A stretch of DNA of 64,000 nt, taken from NCBI GenBank assembly GCA_034423015.1, contig DAOUJG010000031.1, positions 62,001-126,000 on the forward strand, in the 5' to 3' direction. The notes under the pieces were generated by a model. The model was not told the origin of the DNA. It made no database searches and was given only the letters and a program-made list of their open reading frames with translations. Below, piece after piece: positions 34,013 through 42,233 of the stretch; position 1 is the stretch's first letter; each line of letters starts with the position of its first letter. Position numbers and translations under genes: made by a program. Source of the DNA: JAGWBJ01 sp034423015 (GTDB lineage: Bacteria; Chloroflexota; Dehalococcoidia; Lucifugimonadales; JAGWBF01).

Positions 34013-34524
34013 TCCGCCTCTCCGCGTTTCACTTCGACGGCCCCGGCCTGGGTCAGGGCCTGCTCCACCTCGGGCACCTGTGCCTCGTCGCACGTCACGT
34101 GGACTCCGATGAGACCCTGGGTGACCCTGTCGTCGTACAGCTTGGGCTTGAACCCCGGGAGCCTGGACTCGAATATGATCCCAAGAACGGTAAAGAGGAT
34201 GGCCCCCAGCATGGTCCCCTCGTAGGTGACGATGGCCATGGGAGGCAGGGACAGTATCGGCTTTCCGCCGGTAACCAGGGGGTAGGCCATCTGGGTCATC
34301 GAGGTGAGGAGTATGCCGGCCGTCATCCCGCACAGCGCCCCGACGAAGGGGAAGACGTAGAGACGGTGGTGGGTCTCCCTCTCGCCGAAGGCGCCCTCGG
34401 GGTACGGAGCGCCGGTGAGGAAGTCGTAGTCCTCGTTGGTGAGGCCCACCTTCTGGAGGGCGTCGCCCGCCTCGGCGGCGTAGTTGGCGTCCTCGTACAG
34501 TCCCATTACCGCTGTCTTTGCCAT
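34009..34524 (-). CDS. actD: ActD (DUF3341) subunit of alternative complex III
   Basis: 171 residues: an N-terminal soluble domain (KTAVMGLYEDANYAAEAGDALQ), DFLTGAPYPEGAF, two membrane helices (VFPFVGALCGMTAGILLT and MLGAILFTVLGIIFES) and a C-terminal soluble domain (GLIGVHVTCDEAQVPEVEQA). This is the DUF3341 family, ActD of alternative complex III. It sits between ActC and ActE as in known clusters. Confidence 0.9.
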   Translation of the reverse strand: MAKTAVMGLYEDANYAAEAGDALQKVGLTNEDYDFLTGAPYPEGAFGERETHHRLYVFPFVGALCGMTAGILLTSMTQMAYPLVTGGKPILSLPPMAIVTYEGTMLGAILFTVLGIIFESRLPGFKPKLYDDRVTQGLIGVHVTCDEAQVPEVEQALTQAGAVEVKRGEAD

Positions 34525-34605
34525 TTCAACCCTCGCTAGCCTGGCCGCCGGGACCGGTGGGGTCCGGCAATGGTCCCCGTGCCCCTGCGGCCATAACAGC
34601 TCGAT

Positions 34606-35982
34606 TCACTCCTCCCTGATTACCGCCGGCACCGTCCTCCTGCCTATCTTTATCTCCTGCCTCAGGATCTCCCCCTCCTTGACGTCGTAGATAGGTATCA
34701 GGGGGAACACCTTGGCGAACAGGAGCATGAGCATGGACACCAGGCAGAAGGTGCCGAAGACAATGACCACCTCGACCGCGCTGGGGCCGTAGGTGTACCA
34801 GACGTAGTTCAAGGTCTGTTTTTGGGCCAGACCGGGCACGATGATAAGGAACCGCTCCAGCCACATGCCGATATTTACGGAAACGCACGCAACGATCATG
34901 AGCCACGGGTTGCGTCTGATCCCTCGGAAGAGCCACATTCCAACGGGGATGAAGTACGTCGTTCCCACGAAGGTGATGAACCACCAGCTCCAGGGGGCTT
35001 GGTCCGTGAGGAAGTGCTTCACGGCGATCTCGTCCCCCTCCAGGGAGTAGAGGCCGAACAGGAACTCCAGCACGAAGAAGAAGAACCAGGCGGTGGCCAC
35101 CACTATCAGCAGCCGGCCCAAGGCGTCGAAGTGCTCCGCCCGGATGTAGTCGTGCCACCCGAAGAGGGAGCGCATGATGGCCATCACGATGACCACCGCC
35201 GCCACTCCTGAGTGGACCGCCCCAATGACGAAGTAGGGCGGGAAGATGGTGGAGTGCCAGCTCTTGACCGCGATGGCCATGCTGAAGTCGAAGGAGACTA
35301 TGCTGTGCACCGAGACGAACACGGGCAGGATGAGGGCCGACAGCAGCACCCCGGCGATGACCTGTAGCTTCCACTGCCTGGGGTTCCCGCGCCATCCCAT
35401 GCACAGCACGCCGTATATCTTGCGCCTCCACCCGGTGGAGGTGTCCCGTATCACCGCCAGGTCGGGGAGGAGGGCGATGTACACGAACAGTATGCTGGAG
35501 GTCAGGTAGGTGAACACCGCGCTGGGGTCCCACACGAGGGCCGATCGCACGTTCGGGTACACGCCGCGGGCCCAGTCGTAGGGGAAGACCCAGTAGAAGA
35601 GCCTCCAGGGGCGGCCCGCGTGTATCAGCGGCATAAGCATGGCCGTCATCAGGGAGAAGACAGTGAGGACCTCGGCCGCCCGGGTCGCCGGCCTGCGCCA
35701 CTCGGCCTTGGACAGGCGAAGGATGGCGGACAACATGACGCCGGCGTGGCTGATGCCGATCCAGAAGACGAAGTTGGTGATGAAGAAGCCCCACATCACC
35801 GGCCGGTTCAGGCCGGTGACACCCAGCCCCTGGTTGAACATGTATCCCGCGGCGCACATGGAAGCCACCACCACCACGGCCAGGCCGCCCACGGTGGCCC
35901 AGTACCACGTCGGGTTTTCGAACAGGGTGTTGAGGAGCCCCCTGTTTATCTCCCTGTCGGTAAGACTTCTACCTTCCTGCAT
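34606..35982 (-). CDS. actC: ActC, NrfD/PsrC-type quinol-binding membrane subunit
   Basis: A 458-residue polytopic protein with about ten helices. LIHAGRPWRLFYWVFPY, GVYPNVRSALVWDPSA, MGWRGNPRQW, SVHSIVSFDFSMAI and WHSTIFPPYFVIGA are recognisable ActC signatures. ActC binds quinol and contacts ActB on the periplasmic side of alternative complex III. It is followed by ActD after an 81-nt gap and preceded by the second NrfD-like gene. Confidence 0.92.
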   Translation of the reverse strand: MQEGRSLTDREINRGLLNTLFENPTWYWATVGGLAVVVVASMCAAGYMFNQGLGVTGLNRPVMWGFFITNFVFWIGISHAGVMLSAILRLSKAEWRRPATRAAEVLTVFSLMTAMLMPLIHAGRPWRLFYWVFPYDWARGVYPNVRSALVWDPSAVFTYLTSSILFVYIALLPDLAVIRDTSTGWRRKIYGVLCMGWRGNPRQWKLQVIAGVLLSALILPVFVSVHSIVSFDFSMAIAVKSWHSTIFPPYFVIGAVHSGVAAVVIVMAIMRSLFGWHDYIRAEHFDALGRLLIVVATAWFFFFVLEFLFGLYSLEGDEIAVKHFLTDQAPWSWWFITFVGTTYFIPVGMWLFRGIRRNPWLMIVACVSVNIGMWLERFLIIVPGLAQKQTLNYVWYTYGPSAVEVVIVFGTFCLVSMLMLLFAKVFPLIPIYDVKEGEILRQEIKIGRRTVPAVIREE

Positions 35983-36021
35983 CGCCCTTCTTTACTTGCT
36001 AGACCCCGGTCGCAGCAGGGC

Positions 36022-37500
36022 CTACTCCGGCTTTCCCAGCACCATGTACCGGCCCTTCATGAAAGGCCGGACGAGGATGTACAGCAGTCCCTCCTTGGTT
36101 TCCCACATGGACATTACGGGCAGCAGCTTCGTGCCCAGCAGATATATGAAGGCCGTGGCCCCCAGGCCCCCGAGGATGATGAACACGTCCCACACGTCGG
36201 GGGTAACGGGCAGGAGCTGGGGGGCTATCCCGCCGGCTGCCGCCGGAAAGTCGGCTATGGAGTGGCTTCCCAGGTCCTCCTGGGGGATGTTGAAGGCCGG
36301 GACGTACAGCCGCACCATCATGAAGAACGCCCCGATGATCGCCGACGCCCCGGCGATGGCGGGCCCGAGCACGCTCCGCCGGATCCCGTTCCAGAGCAGG
36401 AGCGCGAAGGGAATCAGGAAGCTGAAGAAGACGTTCAGCACGAACGCGGTCCGATAGGACTCGAACATGATGAGCTTCACCACGCTCTGCTCAGTCGGGT
36501 CACGCCCGTACCAGAAGGTCATGAACTCGGAGAACCAGAAGTAGCCCCACAGGAGGGTCAGGCCCAGCAGCACCTTGGAGAAGGACCAGAAGGGGTCCAG
36601 TCCTATGTACTGCCGGTAGCCGCCCCAGGTCCGCATGATGAACAACGTCACCAGCACGGTCCCGCCCGCGGCCTGCAGGCCGGTGAGGGCGTGGTGGGTA
36701 GCGAAGATCGAGTCCTTCCAGCCGGGCACCAAGCTGAGGGAGAAGTCCAGGCTTATCAGCATATGGACGAAGACCAGCAGCATGAAGTAGAAGGCGCCCA
36801 GCACGCCCAGGGAGGCCCGTTGCAGCTTCCATTCCCTCTCGGTGCCCTGCCATCCCATGGAGAGGCGGCGCATGAGGGCGGCCCTCCACCCGGCGCCGGT
36901 CTGACCCAAGGCGCACATGTCTGGCCGGGCCGAGACCCACAGGATGGCCAGGGCGCAGAAGACCAGGAACCCCACGGCGAAGCCGTCCCACCACAGGGGC
37001 GCCCCCATGGGCCCCTCGAACCAGACGGTCCTCCGGTCCTGGCCCACGCTGAGCTGTCCGTCGTGGTTCAGGTCGATTCCGGGAAGCAGGAACATGAGGG
37101 GAATGAACCACAGGAGGTTCAGCACCCCGACCAGGGCGAACAGCTCCGAGGCCCTGGAGAGGGGCCTGCGCCAGTGGCTCTTGGTCCACCGGAAGGCCAC
37201 CGCGACCACGGGCGCCGAGCCGGTGGTGGCCAGCAGGAAGGCGAACATGGCGGCGTAGTAGCCCCATGCGGGCCGGGCCTCGTCGGAGAAGCCGTCGTTG
37301 ACGGCCCGGCTGACGAACCCCACGATCCCCAGCACGACCAGGACGCCCAGGCCGAGGAGGGCCAACATCAGCGCCCTGTCGAAGGTAAACACCTTCCGCG
37401 TCAGGTGCTCGGTGACACCCTGTGGCGTCAGGTTCACCTCCGGCACGTCCGGGTGGTGAGCCCCGTGGCCGTTCGTATAGGGTTGGCTGCTAGTGGCCAT
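36022..37500 (-). CDS. actF: second NrfD-like membrane subunit, probably ActF
   Basis: A 492-residue protein with about ten helices homologous in layout to ActC. SRASELFALVGVLNLLW, MGWQGTEREWKLQRAS, SLDFSLSLVPGWKDSIF and YFWFSEFMTFWYGRDPTEQS match the ActF type better than ActC. In most clusters ActF is encoded after ActD; here it directly follows ActB2, so the assignment rests on sequence. It carries a loop with an EF-hand-like stretch DLNHDGQLSVG. The ATG at 37500 overlaps actB2 by 11 nt; upstream codons lie inside actB2. Confidence 0.75.
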   Translation of the reverse strand: MATSSQPYTNGHGAHHPDVPEVNLTPQGVTEHLTRKVFTFDRALMLALLGLGVLVVLGIVGFVSRAVNDGFSDEARPAWGYYAAMFAFLLATTGSAPVVAVAFRWTKSHWRRPLSRASELFALVGVLNLLWFIPLMFLLPGIDLNHDGQLSVGQDRRTVWFEGPMGAPLWWDGFAVGFLVFCALAILWVSARPDMCALGQTGAGWRAALMRRLSMGWQGTEREWKLQRASLGVLGAFYFMLLVFVHMLISLDFSLSLVPGWKDSIFATHHALTGLQAAGGTVLVTLFIMRTWGGYRQYIGLDPFWSFSKVLLGLTLLWGYFWFSEFMTFWYGRDPTEQSVVKLIMFESYRTAFVLNVFFSFLIPFALLLWNGIRRSVLGPAIAGASAIIGAFFMMVRLYVPAFNIPQEDLGSHSIADFPAAAGGIAPQLLPVTPDVWDVFIILGGLGATAFIYLLGTKLLPVMSMWETKEGLLYILVRPFMKGRYMVLGKPE

Positions 37501-38329
37501 CTCCCTCTTCGCCTTCGTACTGCGGGTCAATCTTCTTCAGGTAGATCACGTTGGGCTCGGTGCCCAGGTTCTTTAGGAGCTGATAGGCCCTTGGGTCCTT
37601 GAGCCGCTTGCCCCCGGTGGACTCGTCGACCTCGACATACTGGCGCAGCCGGCTGTCGGGGTCGTCGTAGTCGCCGAAGATCAGGGTGTTGGTGGGGCAG
37701 GCCTGCACGCACGCCGGCAGGAAGTTGCCCTCGGCCAGCTCCTTGTCGCTGAGCTGCCCGCCCTCGCTGCCCTCCACCTTGAGCTGCCCACGCCGGATCC
37801 GCTGCACGCAGAAGCTGCACTTCTCCATGATGCCCCGGCTGCGCACCGTCACGTCGGGGTTCAGCTGGTTCCTGAGCTGGTCGGGGAAGGTCGGCTCCCA
37901 GAAGTTGAAGTACCGCACCTGGTAAGGGCAGTTGTTGGCGCAGTACCGGGTCCCCACGCAGCGGTTGTACACCTGGACGTTCAGACCCTCGTCGTTGTGG
38001 TAGGTGGCATACACTGGGCACACAGGCTCACAGGGGGCGTTCTCGCAGTGCTGGCAGAGGATGGGTATGAACCTCGCCTTTACGTCGTGCCAGGGGGCGT
38101 CGGCCGGCTCAGTCTGGTTTTCGTCGGCGCCCTCGCGGCGGTACTCGGCGGGGACGTCCCAGTAGCGTTCGACCCTTATCCACTGCATGGCGCGCCGCTG
38201 GTGGAAGCGGTCCTCGGTATTCAATCCGACGTTGTTCTCCGACTGGCACGCCACGACGCAGGCCTGACATCCCGTGCACTTGTCGATGTCTATGACCATG
38301 CCCCACTTGTGCTCCTTGCGTTGTGCCAT
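37490..38329 (-). CDS. actB2: ActB2: iron-sulfur subunit of alternative complex III, separately encoded
   Basis: 279 residues with four cluster-binding Cys groups: CTGCQACVVAC (18-28), CQHCENAPCEPVCP, CVGTRYCANNCPYQVRYF and CSFC...CVQACPT. In the third group the usual CVGCRYC has Thr for Cys, the mark of a [3Fe-4S] site in ActB. In characterised complexes B2 is the C-terminal half of a fused ActB; here it is a separate gene 48 nt after the B1 gene. It relays electrons from ActC to the cytochromes. No own signal peptide, so probably exported with B1. Confidence 0.88.
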   Translation of the reverse strand: MAQRKEHKWGMVIDIDKCTGCQACVVACQSENNVGLNTEDRFHQRRAMQWIRVERYWDVPAEYRREGADENQTEPADAPWHDVKARFIPILCQHCENAPCEPVCPVYATYHNDEGLNVQVYNRCVGTRYCANNCPYQVRYFNFWEPTFPDQLRNQLNPDVTVRSRGIMEKCSFCVQRIRRGQLKVEGSEGGQLSDKELAEGNFLPACVQACPTNTLIFGDYDDPDSRLRQYVEVDESTGGKRLKDPRAYQLLKNLGTEPNVIYLKKIDPQYEGEEGDGH

Positions 38330-38377
38330 CGCCGGCCCTACCTTTCAACCGCCGGGGGATACCCGTGCTCCGGCGCC

Positions 38378-40699
38378 CTACCCACGGGTCACCTGTACGA
38401 CGTCTTCGTCCTTCACGCCTATCGGGAAGGCGGGTACGATGCCCTCGAACTTGGAGAGCCGGACGCTTCGCCCCGTGGTCTCCAGGCGGACCTCGGTGGC
38501 GCCCCAGGCAAGGGAGCCCGTGGCGGCCTCCGTCTCGGGCGCGAGTATGTGTATGGGGTTGTCGCCGCGCCTCTCGCCGTCCCGCATGGCGTACTCCCCG
38601 CTGGCCCTGTGGCCCTGACCCACGGGAACGCCCACCACGTTGGGAGGCATGGCGGGGTGGGGATAGACCACGGCCTGGATGGCCAAGCCCACCTCGTTGA
38701 CCAGCCTGACCACGTCCCCCTCCTGGAGGCCCATCTCCCTGGCCTTCCGGGAGTTGATCTCCACCCACGTCTCCCACGTCACGGAAGTAACCGGGTCCGG
38801 CGCCGCCTGAAGCCACGGGATGTGGGCGCCGCGCCCGTCCATCAGGGAGTTGGAGAGGAAGGGGATCATCCGGAACAGGTTCCCGCCCCCACCCGCGGTC
38901 CTCACCACGGGGGTGGCCGACCCCTGGGAGACCATCTCCGCCAGGTTGGGTGGATTGGGTGGAGCCCCCCTGAAGACGGCCTCCTCGTCCCACCATCCCC
39001 CCTGCTGCAGCACGCCGTTCCAGAACCCCTCGAATGTAACCGCCTCCACCGAGCCGCGTCCCAGGCCATGGAGGGCACGGGCCTCCTCCCTGACCACGTC
39101 CCGGAAGGTGTTGGGCAGACCGTCGTCCAGCCCCAACTCCTGGGACATGGTGAGGAGCATGTCGGGGAAGCTCCTGGGGTCCAGTCCGGGCAGCGGGTTC
39201 ACCACCGGCTGCTGGAACCCCACCATCTGGTATCCCGGGCCGGGGTTGGGCACATCGTGGCCCCAGTCCTCCAGGTACAGGCGCTGGGGCAGCACCACGT
39301 CGGCCATCATGGCCGTGTCGTCCAGGAAGTTGGAGAAGCTCACGATGAAGGGGCGTCCCGAGGTTATCGCCGAGGCAAACTCCACCGAGCCCGGCAGGCT
39401 GTGCACCGGGTTGGCCCCCCGGACCATGATCACCCGGATGTTCCCCTCCCGCACGTCCTGGGCCACTCCCGTCCAGTCGGTGAGGGACGCCGGGGCCGCG
39501 GCGGCCGTGGGCAGGGGCGGCGACGGATTGAACACGACGCCACCCGAGCCGGGGGCCCTGCCCACGCTGCCGACCAGGTAGTTCAGGGCATAGATGGCCG
39601 AGAGGTTGAAGGTGCCGTTGCTCTGCGCGCCCTCCTCGCCGCCCCCCAGGGCCAGGGCCGGATGGCCCTGGGCGAAGTCGTGGGCCACGTTGCGGATGAT
39701 GTCCGCGGCGGCCACGCCCCGTATGCTCTCGGGGATTCCCACGTACAGGGGGTTGTCGGGCCGCACGACCCTGTCGGCGCTGAAGGCCTCCAGGGCAACG
39801 GCGCCCGCGCCGCCCGTCATGGCCCGTGCCGCCGCGGGGTCGCCCATCTCCTGGCTGATGATCTCGTGGGCTATGCTAAGGGCCAGCACCCCGGACCGCC
39901 CCGGGACGACGGGTATCCACTGGTCGGCGTTGGCCGCGGTCATGGAGTACCTGGGATCGGCGTGGACCAGGAGCCCTCTCCCGCCGCCGTTGGAATGGTC
40001 GCGGAGGCGGCCGTAGCCCCGGTTGTACCGCACCGGGGACAGCCAGGTGGAGAGGACGTCCGCGCCGAAGGAGAGGACGTAAGAGCTGTTGTCGATGTCC
40101 AGGTCCGGCAGACGCTGCTGGCCGAACACGTCCCTGACGGCCCTGTCCAGGGCATGCTGCTCCAGGGCCTCCAGGGCCACGTGCCTGCACCCAAAGGAGG
40201 AGGCGAACCGGCCGACCACGTTGGCCATCTGGCCCCTGAGGGGGTCGGTGACCACCAGCGCGGCCCCGGTGTTGCCCTCGGCCTGGAGCTCGCGTAGCTG
40301 GCCAGTGACCCGACCCAGGGCGTCCTGCCAGGTGATGGGCTCGAAGTGCCCGGAGCCCCGGGGGCCCGAACGGAGCATGGGCCCTGAGAGCCTCTCGGGG
40401 TGGTAGATGGCCTGGAGGCCCCCTTCGCACCGGGCGCTCTGGCCGCCCAGGTTGGTGGGGTAGAGGGGATTGCCCTGTATCTTCTTGGCCCGGCCCTCCA
40501 TGACCCGCACTATGATGCCCTCACGCTCGGGGCACTGCTGGCACAGGGTCGCGTACCAGTTGTCCCTGCCGGTGACCAGGTCCTCGGGCATCTCCACGGA
40601 GCTGGACATCCGCATCTCCCTTTCGGGGAAGATGCAGGATACCGCCCCTATCGCCGAGAGGCTGGACCATTTCAGAAAATCGCGCCGGGATAGTTTCAT
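38378..40699 (-). CDS. actB1: ActB1: molybdopterin-oxidoreductase-like subunit of alternative complex III
   Basis: 773 residues. A twin-arginine signal is present at the start (MKLSRRDFLKWSSLSAIGAV). The N-terminal cluster motif is incomplete: Cys53, Cys56 and Cys91 are present but the third of the four expected cysteines is missing (LCQQCPEREG), as expected for ActB1 domains that lack Mo cofactor and cluster. IMVRGANPVHSLPG, DTAMMADVVLPQRLYLEDWG and the C-terminal dinucleotide-domain remnant (VGVPVGQGHRASGEYA) confirm the fold. ATG at 40699 is preferred over 40771 because it starts the Tat signal, 7 nt after the actA stop. Confidence 0.9.
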   Translation of the reverse strand: MKLSRRDFLKWSSLSAIGAVSCIFPEREMRMSSSVEMPEDLVTGRDNWYATLCQQCPEREGIIVRVMEGRAKKIQGNPLYPTNLGGQSARCEGGLQAIYHPERLSGPMLRSGPRGSGHFEPITWQDALGRVTGQLRELQAEGNTGAALVVTDPLRGQMANVVGRFASSFGCRHVALEALEQHALDRAVRDVFGQQRLPDLDIDNSSYVLSFGADVLSTWLSPVRYNRGYGRLRDHSNGGGRGLLVHADPRYSMTAANADQWIPVVPGRSGVLALSIAHEIISQEMGDPAAARAMTGGAGAVALEAFSADRVVRPDNPLYVGIPESIRGVAAADIIRNVAHDFAQGHPALALGGGEEGAQSNGTFNLSAIYALNYLVGSVGRAPGSGGVVFNPSPPLPTAAAAPASLTDWTGVAQDVREGNIRVIMVRGANPVHSLPGSVEFASAITSGRPFIVSFSNFLDDTAMMADVVLPQRLYLEDWGHDVPNPGPGYQMVGFQQPVVNPLPGLDPRSFPDMLLTMSQELGLDDGLPNTFRDVVREEARALHGLGRGSVEAVTFEGFWNGVLQQGGWWDEEAVFRGAPPNPPNLAEMVSQGSATPVVRTAGGGGNLFRMIPFLSNSLMDGRGAHIPWLQAAPDPVTSVTWETWVEINSRKAREMGLQEGDVVRLVNEVGLAIQAVVYPHPAMPPNVVGVPVGQGHRASGEYAMRDGERRGDNPIHILAPETEAATGSLAWGATEVRLETTGRSVRLSKFEGIVPAFPIGVKDEDVVQVTRG

Positions 40700-40706
40700 C
40701 GTACCC

Positions 40707-41402
40707 CTAGTAGTGACATGTGACGCAGTCCGTGGGAGCGTCGTTGTCCCGGTGACAATCGACGCAGTCACCCATCTTGAGCCTGCGCTCCTGTTTGACC
40801 TTGTCCATGGCCCGGACCTTGCCGTGGCAGATGGCGCAGCTGGCCTCCACCAGCTCGCCGGGCTCGGGCGGCGACGACATGGGCAGGTTGTAACCGTCGG
40901 CCCGTCGAAGGGTCTCGACCCGCCCCTCCTCGGTCTGGGTGAAGAAACGGATATGGGGCTCGTGGAAGAACTGGACGTGGTCCGGCACCCTGTGGACCCG
41001 CTCCCAATCTATGGGCTGGGGCGTGACCTCCGGGTTGACCATGCCGTCGCCCCCCAGGCCCCCGTAGCCCAGCAGCTTGACGATCTCCGGGTTCTCCTCG
41101 CCATCGGTCGGCATCCCGTTGACCGTCTTGTGGCAGAAGAGGCATTGCTCCACGGCGGGGACTGTGGCTGCGGCTCCCTCGGTCACGTTCCGGTGGCAGA
41201 ACTCGCACTGGATGCCCATCTGCTCCACGTGAACGGTGTGGGGGAAGTCCACGGGCTGGTCGGGGCCGCTCGCGCCGAAGCCGAAGACGGGCGTGGACCA
41301 CCAGGCGGTGAGTATGTACACCACCACGAGCACGGTGACGACGCCCCCCGCCAGACCACCCAGGGCCAGCGGCAGCAGCTTCCAGCTAAGCTTTACGGGC
41401 AC
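40707..41402 (-). CDS. actA: ActA, pentaheme cytochrome c of alternative complex III
   Basis: 231 residues: an N-terminal signal anchor (LLPLALGGLAGGVVTVLVVVYI) and five CxxCH motifs (CEFCH, CLFCH, CAICH, CVDCH and CVTCH), three of them in the last 45 residues. ActA is the membrane-anchored pentaheme subunit receiving electrons from the ActB clusters. The protein ends directly after the last heme motif (CVTCHY). Heme attachment would use the CcmF/H/G set further along the same strand. Confidence 0.92.
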   Translation of the reverse strand: MPVKLSWKLLPLALGGLAGGVVTVLVVVYILTAWWSTPVFGFGASGPDQPVDFPHTVHVEQMGIQCEFCHRNVTEGAAATVPAVEQCLFCHKTVNGMPTDGEENPEIVKLLGYGGLGGDGMVNPEVTPQPIDWERVHRVPDHVQFFHEPHIRFFTQTEEGRVETLRRADGYNLPMSSPPEPGELVEASCAICHGKVRAMDKVKQERRLKMGDCVDCHRDNDAPTDCVTCHY

Positions 41403-41498
41403 CGGTCTGCACCCACTATGTCACCGCGTTCGGCGGCTCCTGCCTTCGACATCCGATCAGTCCACCCCGGCCGACGGCCGTATGGCCGACGGCCCAAG

Positions 41499-41798
41499 CT
41501 ATATCCAGAACCTGTTGTATACCTGCTCGAGGAGGTACGTGTTGCCCACGGTCCACACCATGAACAGTATCGCCAGGGCCACCATGATGATCGAGCCCCC
41601 GTAGATGGGCAGGCGCAGCATGTTGGCTTCCTTGGGCAGGTGCCCGGAGGCGATGAGCGAGGGTATCAGGGCGTGGGCCGTAAGGAAGGTGAAGGCTATG
41701 ATGACGATGGAGAAAAAGTAGGCCCATAGCCAGTGGAGCCAGTCGCCTACGTTGCTCCAGTCGGCCGCCGTCATGGACGCCGGGTCTACTTCAGGCAT
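41499..41798 (-). CDS. small two-helix membrane subunit, first gene of the act operon
   Basis: 99 residues with two membrane helices (WLWAYFFSIVIIAFTFLTAHALI and IYGGSIIMVALAILFMVWTV) and a WSNVGDWLHWLWAY amphipathic segment. Small single- or double-helix accessory subunits are known in alternative complex III, but this sequence is not clearly ActG or ActH. ATG at 41798 starts the protein; the open frame upstream covers the promoter leader. It is the promoter-proximal gene of the whole block. Confidence 0.7.
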   Translation of the reverse strand: MPEVDPASMTAADWSNVGDWLHWLWAYFFSIVIIAFTFLTAHALIPSLIASGHLPKEANMLRLPIYGGSIIMVALAILFMVWTVGNTYLLEQVYNRFWI

Positions 41799-41862
41799 GC
41801 GCGGGAGCAGCCTCCCTAGCCTCCTCTGGGGCGTTGGACATAAACAGCGAATTTGCACGTGA

Positions 41863-41891
41863 AAACTATCACAGCGGCAAACGAGTGTCAA
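41863..41891 (-). promoter_or_regulatory. main promoter of the alternative complex III operon
   Basis: Minus strand: perfect TTGACA (41891-41886), 17-nt spacer, TAGTTT (41868-41863). A leader of about 60 nt precedes the first ATG at 41798. Confidence 0.75.
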
Positions 41892-41910
41892 GTAGCGAGG
41901 CCGCCCATCC

Positions 41911-41940
41911 TTGACCGGGCTCGGTCCACATCGGTAGAAT
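41911..41940 (+). promoter_or_regulatory. divergent promoter of the small Tat/membrane ORF
   Basis: TTGACC (41911-41916), 18-nt spacer, TAGAAT (41935-41940). It lies back to back with the act operon promoter, their -35 boxes 20 nt apart. Confidence 0.65.
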
Positions 41941-41999
41941 ACGATGCAGCAAGAGGGGCCGCATCAATGCGGGCGACACACGACGACCGGAGGACGTAG

Positions 42000-42230
42000 A
42001 TGCCAGAGGACCGGAGCGAAGAGCGGCAGCCAAAGTACTCTCGCCGGAAGGCCCTGGGAAAACTGGGGCTGGGGCTGACGGCCATAGCCGGCGCCGTGTT
42101 CGTCCTGAAGAACCTGGTCCCCTCGGCTGAGGAGCCGGACACGTCGGCCCGCCTGCCCGGGCCCGACTCGATCTTCCACCCCCGGGACGGCCACCCCATG
42201 GACCGGGGGAGCACGACCAGGGACGCCTAG
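42000..42230 (+). CDS. small predicted membrane or Tat-exported protein, unknown
   Basis: 76 residues: a polar N-terminus followed by SRRKALGKLGLGLTAIAGAV, which could be a twin-arginine signal or a signal anchor, then a hydrophilic tail with prolines. GGAGGACGTAG immediately before the ATG and a good promoter (41911-41940) support a real gene. It is divergent from the alternative complex III operon and may be an accessory of it, but no family is recognised. Confidence 0.6.
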   Translation: MPEDRSEERQPKYSRRKALGKLGLGLTAIAGAVFVLKNLVPSAEEPDTSARLPGPDSIFHPRDGHPMDRGSTTRDA

Positions 42231-42233
42231 GCG

